Numbered from the stretch's first letter, positions 19,001 to 26,672 are shown. The stretch: DNA of 64,000 nucleotides from an uncultured bacterium (GCA_903821905.1 CAIJMQ010000121.1:7657-71656); one strand, 5' to 3'. The notes: generated from the letters alone by a model not told the origin. Made by a program: numbers and translations.

Positions 19001-19713
19001 CCATAATCAGGCGACGCATAGAAAAAATCGGTGGGAAACCAAGTGCCATCGCCGAAAGGATATCCGGGATACGCGCTAAAATTCATCCATACATACCAGC
19101 TTTCCGGGACACCGTTGAAAGTCATAGCTCCACCGCTACCGGCACCGGTTTCACCCAAGAGAAGCAGATATAGAAATTTGGGATGATTAATGCCGCCGTT
19201 ATTAAAATCCCAGCTGTTCAGGGGTATAAAAGCACCTGTAGCATCCTGAAGTATATTAAAAGCATATACATAATCGTCTATGCCGTTTGTTTGAGTTCCA
19301 TCGGGTAAACCTTCCGTTTTTAGTTGAAGCAACCCTCTTAATAATTTAACAATACAGAGATTGGGAAGGGGAGTCATTCCGGGAGGAGGATAATCGAACC
19401 CTGTAGGAATTAATGTAGGAGTAGCGGGAACAGGCGGTGGGTCTGCAGGAGAAGGTTCGAGTACACCCGAAGGCAAGTTATCGTAAGCGGCAACTATATT
19501 CTCTACTGTAACATAAGCTCCGTACATTGGTTTTGCTTGACCTACGTCTCCAGCATTTTGATGCATTGTAAGAAAACTTTGGGCTACTGTTTCAAATTTT
19601 GCGGACGTTATAATCAAAAGTTCATAGTCATAGGCTTTAACGATAGTAGAAAAAGAAAATAGAATAAGTAAACCCAAAGAAAATTTTATTAACAAAAATC
19701 TATTTTTCGTCAT
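16033..19713 (-). CDS. Gingipain-like (peptidase C25 fold) secreted protein with CFI-box C-terminus, catalytic residues apparently lost
   Basis: This 1226-residue exported protein has a signal peptide ending near VKA-YDY (residue 27). Residues 28-650 follow the C25 plan: YELLIITSAKF at the start, the VGRIPVHD segment (253-260), and FGDPALPIP at about 640-648, which matches the usual end of the caspase-like domain. Where gingipains have GHG (catalytic His) this protein has G480-Y481-G482, and where they have the nucleophile Cys it reads VVSNAGM (N515, A516), so it is probably not a working cysteine protease. A second alpha/beta domain follows (about 780-1110), then an acidic and glycine-rich linker and a CFI-box (1143-1226). 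Its start overlaps the upstream propeptide gene by 4 bases. Confidence 0.82.
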   Translation of the reverse strand: MTKNRFLLIKFSLGLLILFSFSTIVKAYDYELLIITSAKFETVAQSFLTMHQNAGDVGQAKPMYGAYVTVENIVAAYDNLPSGVLEPSPADPPPVPATPTLIPTGFDYPPPGMTPLPNLCIVKLLRGLLQLKTEGLPDGTQTNGIDDYVYAFNILQDATGAFIPLNSWDFNNGGINHPKFLYLLLLGETGAGSGGAMTFNGVPESWYVWMNFSAYPGYPFGDGTWFPTDFFYASPDYGGSTGGGIDWVPNLRVGRIPVHDLLPVEDSGTVTEITAIPDTGLNPYNFDECDVCDSTKTWVASGWVGDELWIVSDGNPPATAGGTGTAAPIGATYQILDNTDTCLLVLGDPSAVGLEAEDLSDTTHPIPGDGYEIHDNGLVEAQAIFTKCNNYLTAVAVPNAWSNWFRKVVTAGGDSHPSVFAFWDEFVLADITNQGFFEGNNITKLRHTNWNDGVAGNDFNDISVAPYLNDTDCGLLFELGYGTDTTLIFDGSRIDRDDVLGYTSSDSKIPIVVSNAGMYSHGNSGSGGFDRNTPSFGEAVVESPTGGGIAYIGLTSSAWQGIIPFFDNGVLYQDRLFDMDELLSYTMRSFNNAPKYIGDLVYGSPTVPGGLAQGPINSFIENNDMTHFISQKTVWEYTLFGDPALPIPYPQLTPIETQTSAPSLALSNLRTKLPQYESHDIGVDEIPTGGSAVTTVGITTPGRPVGSSIPPVKITRMDIRRDIGIDFPAPASPADYTFSTLNTVPGYYFVKVEQPGYDNLASNWGTWWEKESWIYVQEVNEFTPTNTGILVVDDDFGYPLISYYFNAMIDITSAVPSNIVYGYEDWYLKTLDDLGQSYDIWHVDFDDTLTHYPGKDDAWGGTDAGDALMNGEIYNGLLDNYDKVIWLTGDYNGYWRPYFYDDDIPDTPIWMTETLTGPEQALLEDYLDNHAGRLFLSGQGILLDLGCAGRSENAYWCERKNDTSSILNTFLTGYMHISDVYSSLGYGNLTQLKSISGNPVIDDNYGIDIAGPYGAQNQFLFVDAEPETDTPIVRKIFEYDFSGGGRPDTIEGSIGDTPFFGTAGTAYYQGRGASVFLPWGFEAISDQHIRSGVMTAILAWLGTPAYTGAGEDEGGGGTSDGGGDGTDTGTNGGGGGRVGKLSGCFIATACYGTPMAKEVRVLSEFRDEYLITNSLGKIFVGTYYKVSPRIASFISEHPLLKEFVRAGLKPIVYFSEKLVVSREKND
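16121..16287 (-). repeat. CFI-box coding repeat, copy 2
   Basis: Second copy of the repeat at 12784-12950, in the C25-fold gene. The two copies share long identical runs, for example the segment coding for ATACYGTPMA. The proteins outside this domain are unrelated. Confidence 0.8.
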
Positions 19714-20456
19714 TTTTTATTCTCTCCACGACTCTTGGTGGATTGATAGTTGACTGTTATTTCCGCATCGGTAATAAGTATTGCGCGGTTTGAATTAGGG
19801 ATATACTGCATAGGGAAAAATTTGATGAATACATATCGGTTATTGTTATCTTGTCCAGTAGAATAGGAAACTAAATTGCCAGGGAAGAAAGATTCTGAGT
19901 CACATGTCTTGCATTTGTTATAACTCTTATTTTCGTTTTTCCCGGTTGTGGTTTGTTTTCCGCCAGAAGTTTTAATTTGTTTTTCAGTATCGGCAGTTTG
20001 TTTTACTTTCTGCGTTTGTGTAACAGGCATAGGATTAGCAACAATATTCAATTTGTTCAAAATAGGTCTGTAAGAAACGCTGCTGACGCTTACTCCCGAA
20101 ACTTCGCTGTTTATAGGTAAAGTGACTACGAATGACTTGAAAGGAAGCATTGGCTCGCCCGGATTGCCGTAAGGTTTTAAACCTTCTACCCTCACATAAT
20201 CTTTGCCTTTTACATTATTAAGTGAAGTTTGAGCTGTATCCAAGCTGAAATGCAGTATTTCTGTTTGTCCTCCTATACTGCGGACACTGCCTTCTGCGGA
20301 TTTGGAAGTTAAAACGCCCGTGCCCTCCATACTGGATATTACAGGGCCAAAAAATAGTGTTTTTGGGGGATTATTTTCAGCAAGAATGTAAGAACCGGCA
20401 GAAAGGAAAAGGAGAATTACCGTACAACCCAATAAGAACAATTTTTTATTTTTCAC
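19710..20456 (-). CDS. Stand-alone gingipain-type propeptide-like secreted protein
   Basis: This 248-residue protein begins at a GTG with a moderate ribosome site (AAGGAT) and carries its own signal peptide (residues 5-26). The mature part resembles the N-terminal propeptide of C25 proteases. It has the GNPGEPMLPFKSFVVTLP segment (about residues 91-108) and, near the end, YVFIKFFPMQYIPNSNRAILITDAEITVNY, which matches the propeptide's closing strands. In known gingipains this domain is fused to the protease and acts as inhibitor and chaperone; here it is a separate gene overlapping the C25-fold gene by ATGA. A low-complexity polar stretch (about 145-190) separates the two conserved parts. Assignment is by pattern, not a profile search. 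Confidence 0.72.
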   Translation of the reverse strand: MKNKKLFLLGCTVILLFLSAGSYILAENNPPKTLFFGPVISSMEGTGVLTSKSAEGSVRSIGGQTEILHFSLDTAQTSLNNVKGKDYVRVEGLKPYGNPGEPMLPFKSFVVTLPINSEVSGVSVSSVSYRPILNKLNIVANPMPVTQTQKVKQTADTEKQIKTSGGKQTTTGKNENKSYNKCKTCDSESFFPGNLVSYSTGQDNNNRYVFIKFFPMQYIPNSNRAILITDAEITVNYQSTKSRGENKK

Positions 20457-20516
20457 TATTCTATATCCTTTTTGGTAAAGCCGTTAATGAATTTTAACTA
20501 TTTTTAAATTTACAAG

Positions 20517-20569
20517 ACTGAAGATTTTAGAACTAAAAGTCCATTTTGTCAACAATTTTCTTCAGTTCT
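20517..20569 (-). other. Alternative hairpins in the protease operon leader
   Basis: ACTGAAGA (20517-20524) is the exact complement of TCTTCAGT (20559-20566). AGAACT (20529-20534) is the complement of AGTTCT (20564-20569). The right-hand arms overlap, so only one stem can form at a time in the transcript. This could be a regulatory leader, but short AT-rich repeats of this kind also arise by chance. Confidence 0.3.
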
Positions 20570-20582
20570 ACTGTATCTTATG

Positions 20583-20598
20583 TGCAACTTGCGTGCCA
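20583..20598 (-). promoter_or_regulatory. Sigma-54 promoter of the secreted-protease operon
   Basis: The minus strand reads TGGCACGCAAGTTGCA. It matches the sigma-54 consensus TGGCACG-N4-TTGCA at every defined position, with GG and GC separated by exactly ten bases. Transcription would begin near 20572, about 115 bases before the GTG of the propeptide gene. Sigma-54 promoters need an NtrC-type activator, and one with an intact GAFTGA loop is encoded at 58235-59632. Confidence 0.82.
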
Positions 20599-20619
20599 TT
20601 TAATGTCAACTTCAACTTA

Positions 20620-20640
20620 ATGAACTTAAAAAATGTTCAT
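20620..20640. promoter_or_regulatory. Dyad ATGAAC-N9-GTTCAT upstream of the sigma-54 promoter
   Basis: A perfect 6-bp inverted repeat with a 9-bp spacer lies 22 bases upstream of the -24 element. It could be a binding site for an additional regulator. There is no second copy at the pilin promoter, so the link to sigma-54 control is weak. Confidence 0.35.
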
Positions 20641-20700
20641 ATATAGTTACCTTAACCGAATTTTTTGTACTTACCACTTTTCTTTATGAGTTTTTGAATG

Positions 20701-20718
20701 TGTGAATATTATCTCACA
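20701..20718. promoter_or_regulatory. Putative activator site TGTGA-N8-TCACA (protease operon)
   Basis: TGTGAATATTATCTCACA is an 18-bp dyad centred about 112 bp upstream of the -24 element, a normal enhancer distance for sigma-54 activators. The same arms and the same 8-bp spacer recur at 57159-57176 upstream of the other sigma-54 promoter. The arms resemble a CRP site, but CRP sites have a 6-bp spacer between these five-base arms. Confidence 0.6.
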
Positions 20719-20809
20719 ATTGCGAGCTATTGGTTACACTCTAACCCTTCACACTCTGCGAGGTCAGATGACAGAAATCAGAAACCAGATTTTTTATCTG
20801 TTCTCTGTC

Positions 20810-21328
20810 TTACTTCTTCTCCCATCTCGAAGCTGTGAAAGTAGCTTCAAGATATGAGCTATCCTTTGGAGAATTTATCTGTATTTCCTTTATCTTCAGA
20901 TTATAAGGAGAATTTTCAAGAGTAAAAAGATAATTGACGAGGTTCTGCATAGTGAAGTTTTTCATTTTAACTTCTACGCTTACTTCTTGGGAATCTTCCT
21001 TTTCTTTTACAGAAGAAGGGACAGATTTAATAGAAGAGATGTTTTCGGATAATCCTTTACTTTTTGCTATTCTTTCTACTAATGAAAAAATACTCTCGCC
21101 TTCTTTAGATAAAGTTTCATCAGATGAATATTCTTTTTTAACGCTTAAGTATTCTGTTTTAAGTGTTTCCATTTCCCTTACTTCTTGCTCTTTTTTAGGT
21201 ATTGCAGTTTTTAAAACTTTTATACGATTAAATGTGGGGAGTACGAAAAATATCGAATACAGCAGAATAAATACAATACCCTCTGCTAAAAAAACTAATA
21301 GTTTTCTATTTCTTAAGTAATCTTTCAT
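20810..21328 (-). CDS. gspM: Type II secretion GspM-like inner-membrane protein
   Basis: This 172-residue protein has one N-terminal membrane helix (residues 11-30), a coiled-coil stretch (about 35-65) and a small periplasmic ferredoxin-like domain. Segments such as KMKNFTMQNLVNYLFTLENSPYNLKIKEIQIN are typical of GspM/PilO-type proteins. It normally pairs with GspL in the inner-membrane platform, and here gspL lies directly upstream with a 4-base overlap. It is the last gene of the 19-gene run; no good terminator follows. Confidence 0.82.
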   Translation of the reverse strand: MKDYLRNRKLLVFLAEGIVFILLYSIFFVLPTFNRIKVLKTAIPKKEQEVREMETLKTEYLSVKKEYSSDETLSKEGESIFSLVERIAKSKGLSENISSIKSVPSSVKEKEDSQEVSVEVKMKNFTMQNLVNYLFTLENSPYNLKIKEIQINSPKDSSYLEATFTASRWEKK

Positions 21329-22758
21329 TTTTCACTTATTTTTTTCCCAGACACAACATCGGGACGGACAGCGTTAACTTTCAATTTGAACGTCACACCT
21401 TTATCAGTCCTTTGAATTTCAACATCTATACCTGAAAAAAGTGGTAAATTTCCAAAAGTCTCTTTTATTTTATCAATATCTGCAGAAGATGAAGCACTAC
21501 CAGAAATTGTTATATTGTCATCTTTTAATTTGAAGGAATCCAGTTCTATCTGTAGGTTTTTATCTATATTCTGAGATATTACCCTTAAGGCTTCAAGTGG
21601 GCTTAAAAATTCTGATTTTGACTGAATTGCACTATTTTTAAGACTGTTGATTCTGGATTTCATCTGAAGAAGCGGGGTTCTTGTATCCGTAGCTTCAGGA
21701 AAAGTTTCTCTAAAAATATTTTCTACCCGGGAACTTAGCAAGTTAAATCTTTTTTCGTAGATACTCCTTTCAAACTGAAGCCTGAAACTGAGTATAATTA
21801 ATACAAGAGTTACAAGAAAAAAGCTAAATCGTATTCCTTTCCTTTCCTTTTCCTTAAGAACTGATGGATAGAAATTTATTGAATGTGGTCTTAAGCTTCC
21901 ATAACTGGCATAAAGTATTTCCGGGGTAAAATTTAAATCTCCTTGCTCTACAGGTAACGCAGTATTAAGCTCTACAGATTTTACAGTAATATTAAAATTT
22001 TTAGTCAACCAATCACATGTTTTCGTTTGTTCTTCTAGTGCCTGCAGACCAGAAAAGTAAATTTTTCCGAGCCCGCTTTCAAAAAACTCAGAACCTTGGG
22101 AAAGTAAAACAGTGCTGATTTCTCTTTTAAGTTCTGACTTCTCACTTATAAGGTTTTTTCTCCCGATGGGAATCTCCCTCAAATCTGTAAGTTGCCTATT
22201 CTTAAGTATAGAGAAAATATATGTTGAGTTCTCCCCTATATATAACCATAATATGTTTTCCTTTATTTGAACATGAGATGCAAAAAGGTTAACAAGAGTA
22301 AGCGGGGTAAGATAGATCTCGTTACATGCTAATTCTGCAGAATTTATCAATTCTATCTGTTCATTCAAAATATCCTCTGGGATAACGAAAGTCATAACTT
22401 CCAGATTATTATTTTTTGCATGAACAGGATAAAAAAATACTTTTGTATTCTCCACAGGAATAGGAATATGCGGTTCTACGGCAAATCGTATGCTCTCCCT
22501 GATTTTGGATATTCTTCTATAAGGGAATGCGATTTTCCTTATATAAACAGATGACATCGGCAAAGAACAAATAGCTTGTACTGATACTGCTTTGTTATCT
22601 GAAACAAATTTTTTAATAAATTCTACTGCCTTGTCTTTATTCCCGGCTTCTATTTCATATTCCTTATAATCTTTTATAAAAACCTTATCTTTCCCGATAT
22701 GGAAAAACAGGAGTTTTAATTTGTTCTTATCTTTTTGAAAGGAAAGTAATTTCTTCAT
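21325..22758 (-). CDS. gspL: Type II secretion GspL-like protein (PilM/PilN-type architecture)
   Basis: This 477-residue protein has a cytoplasmic actin-like domain (about 1-300), including AFPYRRISKIRESIRFAVEPHIPIP. One membrane helix follows at about 315-330 (FSFFLVTLVLIILSF), then a periplasmic coiled coil and a ferredoxin-like domain (about 380-470). The architecture equals GspL, or PilM fused to PilN. It should anchor the secretion ATPase and contact GspM. It lies 43 bp downstream of gspK, so the set gspG-H-I-J-K-L-M keeps the classical order. Confidence 0.83.
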   Translation of the reverse strand: MKKLLSFQKDKNKLKLLFFHIGKDKVFIKDYKEYEIEAGNKDKAVEFIKKFVSDNKAVSVQAICSLPMSSVYIRKIAFPYRRISKIRESIRFAVEPHIPIPVENTKVFFYPVHAKNNNLEVMTFVIPEDILNEQIELINSAELACNEIYLTPLTLVNLFASHVQIKENILWLYIGENSTYIFSILKNRQLTDLREIPIGRKNLISEKSELKREISTVLLSQGSEFFESGLGKIYFSGLQALEEQTKTCDWLTKNFNITVKSVELNTALPVEQGDLNFTPEILYASYGSLRPHSINFYPSVLKEKERKGIRFSFFLVTLVLIILSFRLQFERSIYEKRFNLLSSRVENIFRETFPEATDTRTPLLQMKSRINSLKNSAIQSKSEFLSPLEALRVISQNIDKNLQIELDSFKLKDDNITISGSASSSADIDKIKETFGNLPLFSGIDVEIQRTDKGVTFKLKVNAVRPDVVSGKKISEK

Positions 22759-22801
22759 TTTGATTTGGGATACAACGGTAGAATATAGAATTCATTATTC
22801 A

Positions 22802-23860
22802 TCAGTTTTCTTTCCAAAATTTCACTTTAACATCGGACTGGTTTCTCTCTACAATCGCGATCACTTTTTTTTCTATTTTACCAACTTTAGTTTGTGCTGT
22901 GATAGTAAAAATATTGCTTTTAACATCAAAAAGTCCTGCTCCTGATATTTTCCCAACCACATCTTCAGGGAAAAATTCTTTAAGCTCTGACAGTTCGTAA
23001 AAAGGACTACCAATTCTATATTCCATTATATCAGTAATTATAGCATCATCTATAATTTCAACTGTTTCTGTTCCCTTATCTCCAGAAGAAGAAATACAAG
23101 CTTGAATTGTAGATTTAAGTACTTCTTTGCCGGCAGTATTGATATTTATTTTCCCATTGGTAAAAACAGTTATAAAATTTACCAACCCCGTATCACCGTT
23201 ATAATTTTCTTTAGTTATACCCTTTATCATCATGACTTCTTCAACCGTATCAAGAGGAGCGTTCTTGCAAGGATATGGAAGAGGTAATTCTGCATAATAA
23301 TCACTTTCAGCTCCTTTATTTTCACCAACTGTCACAGATGAAAGTACGGTAACTTCATCATCAGCGTCTATCCAATCTATGATAGCGGGGACAATCGAGT
23401 ATTCTAAGCCGATGTTATCGCAAAGCTCAAACATCTGCTCAATCCTTAAAGTTTTTCTTTCATTTCTTGCATTAAGATAATTCAAGTTTATCTTCCCGCT
23501 TTCGTCTCCTATATTTATTTTTACAATTCCGTCATCAAAGGTCAATTCCCCCTGTTTAGCCCAATCCTCTCCTAACCCGTCAATTTTCAAATCCTCGTCA
23601 TTTTTAAGCACTGCAATACCATAATTTATTCCGCCTTTAGCTAAAGCAGAAGCTTTAAGAGAATCAATGGAATTTTGCAGAAGAGAAATCTCCTGATTCA
23701 TTTTGGTGGATAAATTAATCGTTAAAGCACTTAAGACAGCCAGCATAATCAATGTAAAAATAAGTACCATTCCTTTTCTGCAGGATTGGGAACCGAGAAT
23801 TACAGGTTGAATATTATGATTTTTAGTATTCTGACTTCTAATTTTGGATTTGTTACTCAT
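22802..23860 (-). CDS. gspK: Minor pseudopilin GspK
   Basis: The length of 352 residues is normal for GspK. A 30-residue leader ends at the cleavage site G30-MVLIFTLIMLAVLS. As in other GspK proteins, the position +5 glutamate is missing (isoleucine here). The globular part contains the family markers FDDGIVKINIGDESGKINLN, PAIIDWIDADDE and the helix-hairpin region ININTAGKEVLKS. GspK caps the pseudopilus with GspI and GspJ. The leader is unusually long and rich in Asn, Lys and Ser. Confidence 0.92.
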   Translation of the reverse strand: MSNKSKIRSQNTKNHNIQPVILGSQSCRKGMVLIFTLIMLAVLSALTINLSTKMNQEISLLQNSIDSLKASALAKGGINYGIAVLKNDEDLKIDGLGEDWAKQGELTFDDGIVKINIGDESGKINLNYLNARNERKTLRIEQMFELCDNIGLEYSIVPAIIDWIDADDEVTVLSSVTVGENKGAESDYYAELPLPYPCKNAPLDTVEEVMMIKGITKENYNGDTGLVNFITVFTNGKININTAGKEVLKSTIQACISSSGDKGTETVEIIDDAIITDIMEYRIGSPFYELSELKEFFPEDVVGKISGAGLFDVKSNIFTITAQTKVGKIEKKVIAIVERNQSDVKVKFWKEN

Positions 23861-23865
23861 AGGAT

Positions 23866-24450
23866 TTATATTCCCGTTGGGATATAGATTATTGTTGTAA
23901 ATTTTTCTTTGTGTAATGAAGTTAATGTAATTCTGACAATTTGCAGCTTTTGCCCTTCCTTTATAGAATCATACCAATTGTGCCCGTCTGAATATTTGAA
24001 ACTAAAATCCTTTAAATCTTCGCTCCAAACATATGATTTAAAGATTACATTTTCTTCCAACGAGAAATTTATTAGAGGTTCTTCTTCTCTTGTAAGTAAA
24101 TTTTGACCCTCATCATTGGTAATAAATTTATAAGTAATTTTCATTAAACATGAAAAAGGGAAATATATAGACCCTGCTGTGGTATAGAAACTAAAGGTTT
24201 TTTCATCTCCTTCAAATGATTTTGTATCAGAAATAGAATAAATTGAAGATATCTCATTATCCATTCTATTAAAGATATTTCTTGCAACGTAGTAATCTTC
24301 TTCCTTTGTGTCCCATTTTTCTAATGTATTCATAGTTAAAGAGTAAGTGGAAATAATTACCAAAAATATAAGGCTTGAAATTGCTAAAGCAATGAGAACT
24401 TCAAGGAGAGTAAAGCCTGAATAAATACTTCCTTTTTTTTGTTTCTTCAT
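23866..24450 (-). CDS. gspJ: Minor pseudopilin GspJ
   Basis: This 194-residue prepilin has the leader MKKQKKGSIYSG and the cleavage motif G-FTLLEVLIALAISSL with Glu at +5. The mature part has EEDYYVARNIFNRMDNEISSIYS, as in GspJ. It sits between gspI (1 bp) and gspK (5 bp), which supports the assignment by order. It is expected in the tip complex of the pseudopilus in the inner membrane and periplasm. Confidence 0.88.
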   Translation of the reverse strand: MKKQKKGSIYSGFTLLEVLIALAISSLIFLVIISTYSLTMNTLEKWDTKEEDYYVARNIFNRMDNEISSIYSISDTKSFEGDEKTFSFYTTAGSIYFPFSCLMKITYKFITNDEGQNLLTREEEPLINFSLEENVIFKSYVWSEDLKDFSFKYSDGHNWYDSIKEGQKLQIVRITLTSLHKEKFTTIIYIPTGI

Positions 24451-24451
24451 A

Positions 24452-24856
24452 TTATTTCTTTATCCCAGCCTGCTGAATATTTGCGGATAGGCAATAAGTA
24501 TTAAGGACAATTTTTGTGTTTTCTGGGCCAGAGATAACTATCTTTACGCTTTTTAATCCATCAATTTCCGTATCTTCTACTTTTCTCATCCAAGAGAATT
24601 CAGGATAGTCTGAAAAATCACCATCTTCGTCTCCTGTAATAAGATTTTCTTGTGTAAAAGTATTGGTGAGAATTTCGTTCCCTAAAAATATAGCAGTCGT
24701 ATAATAGCTTGAATGCATCCCTTCCCTTAAGGACAAGAGCTGCGAATGAATTAAAACAACCAGTGTAATGCTTACTATGGCAAGAGAAATTAGCACTTCA
24801 AGGAGAGTAAAACCTTTATTTTTTATTAAAAACCTAAGATTGAATTTTCGTCTCAT
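24452..24856 (-). CDS. gspI: Minor pseudopilin GspI
   Basis: This 134-residue prepilin has the leader MRRKFNLRFLIKNKG and the motif G-FTLLEVLISLAIVSI. The short globular domain contains YPEFSWMRKVEDTEIDGLKSVKI, a pattern typical of GspI. The first 23 bases overlap the end of gspH. GspI nucleates the GspI-J-K tip. Confidence 0.88.
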   Translation of the reverse strand: MRRKFNLRFLIKNKGFTLLEVLISLAIVSITLVVLIHSQLLSLREGMHSSYYTTAIFLGNEILTNTFTQENLITGDEDGDFSDYPEFSWMRKVEDTEIDGLKSVKIVISGPENTKIVLNTYCLSANIQQAGIKK

Positions 24857-25424
24857 ATTCTTGCAGATATCCTAATTCAATATGACTCTGACCTGTTAAA
24901 GGATTTACAAAAAGCGTGTAGGATTTTTCTTTCTCATCAATAAAATGTATGGTAACAGGTCCAACAAAACCGGAGGGATGAAAAATTAAAGGCGTTATTC
25001 CTTCAGTAATTTTATTACCTTCAGAATTTATTATATCCTGAACCTTCAAATAAGAGCTTATTCTTCTTGTACTAAGAATATTCTCCTCTTTATCTTCCCC
25101 TTCTAGTAAAGATATAGCCTTTAACTCATTTTTATCCAAATCAAATAGTAGGAGAATTTCTTCATTTTTGACTTGTGCTAAATTATATAGATATTTTATA
25201 GTCTGGGATATATTTTCAATATCTCTTTGTCTATCTAGTTTTGATTTAGGAATTTTAAGATTCGGCAAGACAAGAGCAAGGACCATACCAATAACTAAAA
25301 TAACAAGGGACAATTCAAGAAGGGTAAAACCATTATTACCTATTAAAGATTTTTTTTTGATATTATTACTCCAGATCCCAGGAATAGATATCCGCATCGA
25401 AGCCTTCCCCGCCCTCCTTACCAT
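24834..25424 (-). CDS. gspH: Minor pseudopilin GspH
   Basis: The open frame gives 196 residues, with the cleavage motif NNG-FTLLELSLVILVIGMVLAL at about residue 33. The start is uncertain. The first ATG overlaps gspG by 59 bases and gives a leader of 33 residues; a second ATG at 25397 (MRISIPGIW) overlaps by 32 bases and gives a leader of 24. I see no good ribosome site that decides between them. The family is clear from the single N-terminal helix and the small, mostly beta-strand domain. Confidence 0.85.
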   Translation of the reverse strand: MVRRAGKASMRISIPGIWSNNIKKKSLIGNNGFTLLELSLVILVIGMVLALVLPNLKIPKSKLDRQRDIENISQTIKYLYNLAQVKNEEILLLFDLDKNELKAISLLEGEDKEENILSTRRISSYLKVQDIINSEGNKITEGITPLIFHPSGFVGPVTIHFIDEKEKSYTLFVNPLTGQSHIELGYLQEYETKIQS

Positions 25425-25806
25425 CTCTTCCCAGAGATATTATGTCATAATCATTTTGTATCCCCGGGCACAAATAAATAAAAGGATTACCCCATGCATC
25501 CAAAGGAACTTTCCCTTTTTCTAAATATCCGCCCTCATCGTAATTTTCAGGAATTTTTCCTGTAGTTGGTTTTTCTATCAAAGCTCTCAACCCCTGTTCA
25601 GTGGAAGGATAAAAACCGCAGCTCAATTTAAAAAGCTTCAAAGCCTGCTCAAGATTACTAATTTGAATCTTTGTTGTTTTAACTTTTGCGTTCTCGAATT
25701 GGACCATAAACTTCGGAGATACAATTGCTACTAATAAACCAATGATGACAATTACTACCATTATTTCGATGAGGGTAAACCCTGCTTGATAATTTTTTAT
25801 TTTCAT
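25366..25806 (-). CDS. gspG: Major pseudopilin GspG
   Basis: This 146-residue prepilin has the short leader MKIKNYQAG, cleavage before FTLIEIMVVIVIIG and the strongly conserved GspG body: FYPSTEQGLRALIEKPTTG, VPLDAWGNPFIYLCPG and the C-terminal SLGRDGKEGGEGFDADIYSW. The last segment is the calcium-binding loop. It forms the shaft of the type II secretion pseudopilus. It starts only 2 bp after prmC ends, which places a secretion gene directly after the translation-termination genes. Confidence 0.95.
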   Translation of the reverse strand: MKIKNYQAGFTLIEIMVVIVIIGLLVAIVSPKFMVQFENAKVKTTKIQISNLEQALKLFKLSCGFYPSTEQGLRALIEKPTTGKIPENYDEGGYLEKGKVPLDAWGNPFIYLCPGIQNDYDIISLGRDGKEGGEGFDADIYSWDLE

Positions 25807-25808
25807 TG

Positions 25809-26672
25809 TTATTCTCTCCTTGCAATCACTATTCTATCTATACCACTATAGTCTTTTTTTATAACTATGTCTTCAAAATTTCCTTTACTTTGTATAAGAT
25901 TCTTTACAGCTTCTGCCTGGTCATAACCTACTTCCATTATAAGATATCCGCCTTTCCTAAGAAGAAACTTACCACCTTCTATCAGTAATGGATAAAAATA
26001 AAGGCCGTCATATCCTCCATCTAAAGCTTCTTTTGGCTCATATCCCAATTCGGAAGCTAAATCACTTAACTGGCTGCTCCTAATATAAGGGGGGTTACTC
26101 ACTAAAGCATCTATTCTACCTTTCCACTTCTTGTCATTAAAATAATCCCAGAGATTGCAATTAATGAAAGACACTGTATTTTCCATGTTCAATCTTTTCC
26201 TATTTTCGAAAGCAACATTAATAGCTTTTGATGAAATATCAGTAGCATATACATAAATATCTTTATTGTATTTAGCTAATGATAAAGCAATATTCCCACA
26301 ACCAGTTCCCACGTCAACTATAGTATGCTGACTGGCATCTTGAAGTGGAAAAAGTTTTAATGTTTCCTCTACTAGAATTTCTGTTTCTGGACGCGGGATT
26401 ATTACATTTTCATTTACTATAAAATCCAAAGACATAAATTCTTTTTTGCCTATAATGTAAGCTAAAGGATAATGTTGAGCTCTTTTCTTTATTATGCTTG
26501 AAAATTTTTTAACGACAGAATCGGAAAGTTCTCTTGACGGATGAGAATAAACATAACTTTTATCTTTACCCAGTAAATGCGATAGCAAAATTACGGTTTC
26601 AATATGTGGACTATCTATATTGGATTCTTCTATCGGTTGAACACCTAAAGATATAACATTTTCCAATTTCAT
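25809..26672 (-). CDS. prmC: Release factor glutamine methyltransferase
   Basis: This 287-residue SAM-dependent enzyme has motif I DVGTGCGNIALSLA (120-133) and the substrate motif NPPY (193-196, in SNPPYIRSS). It methylates the glutamine of the GGQ loop in release factors. The gene start overlaps the end of prfA by 4 bases; this pairing is widespread. Confidence 0.95.
   Translation of the reverse strand: MKLENVISLGVQPIEESNIDSPHIETVILLSHLLGKDKSYVYSHPSRELSDSVVKKFSSIIKKRAQHYPLAYIIGKKEFMSLDFIVNENVIIPRPETEILVEETLKLFPLQDASQHTIVDVGTGCGNIALSLAKYNKDIYVYATDISSKAINVAFENRKRLNMENTVSFINCNLWDYFNDKKWKGRIDALVSNPPYIRSSQLSDLASELGYEPKEALDGGYDGLYFYPLLIEGGKFLLRKGGYLIMEVGYDQAEAVKNLIQSKGNFEDIVIKKDYSGIDRIVIARRE

Larger units (their letters stand above)
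20457..20809. other. 353-bp intergenic regulatory region of the protease operon
   Basis: No gene is evident on either strand. The region holds a sigma-54 promoter (20583-20598, minus), a TGTGA-N8-TCACA dyad (20701-20718) and a second dyad, ATGAAC-N9-GTTCAT (20620-20640). The predicted leader of about 115 bases contains overlapping inverted repeats (20517-20569). The 3' side, next to gspM, has a short CAGAT/ATCTG hairpin around 20790 without a convincing terminator U-tract. Confidence 0.7.

Noticed and set aside
20701-20718. CRP binding site
   Set aside because: CRP sites have TGTGA-N6-TCACA; here and at 57159 the spacer is 8. A shared sigma-54 activator explains both positions better.
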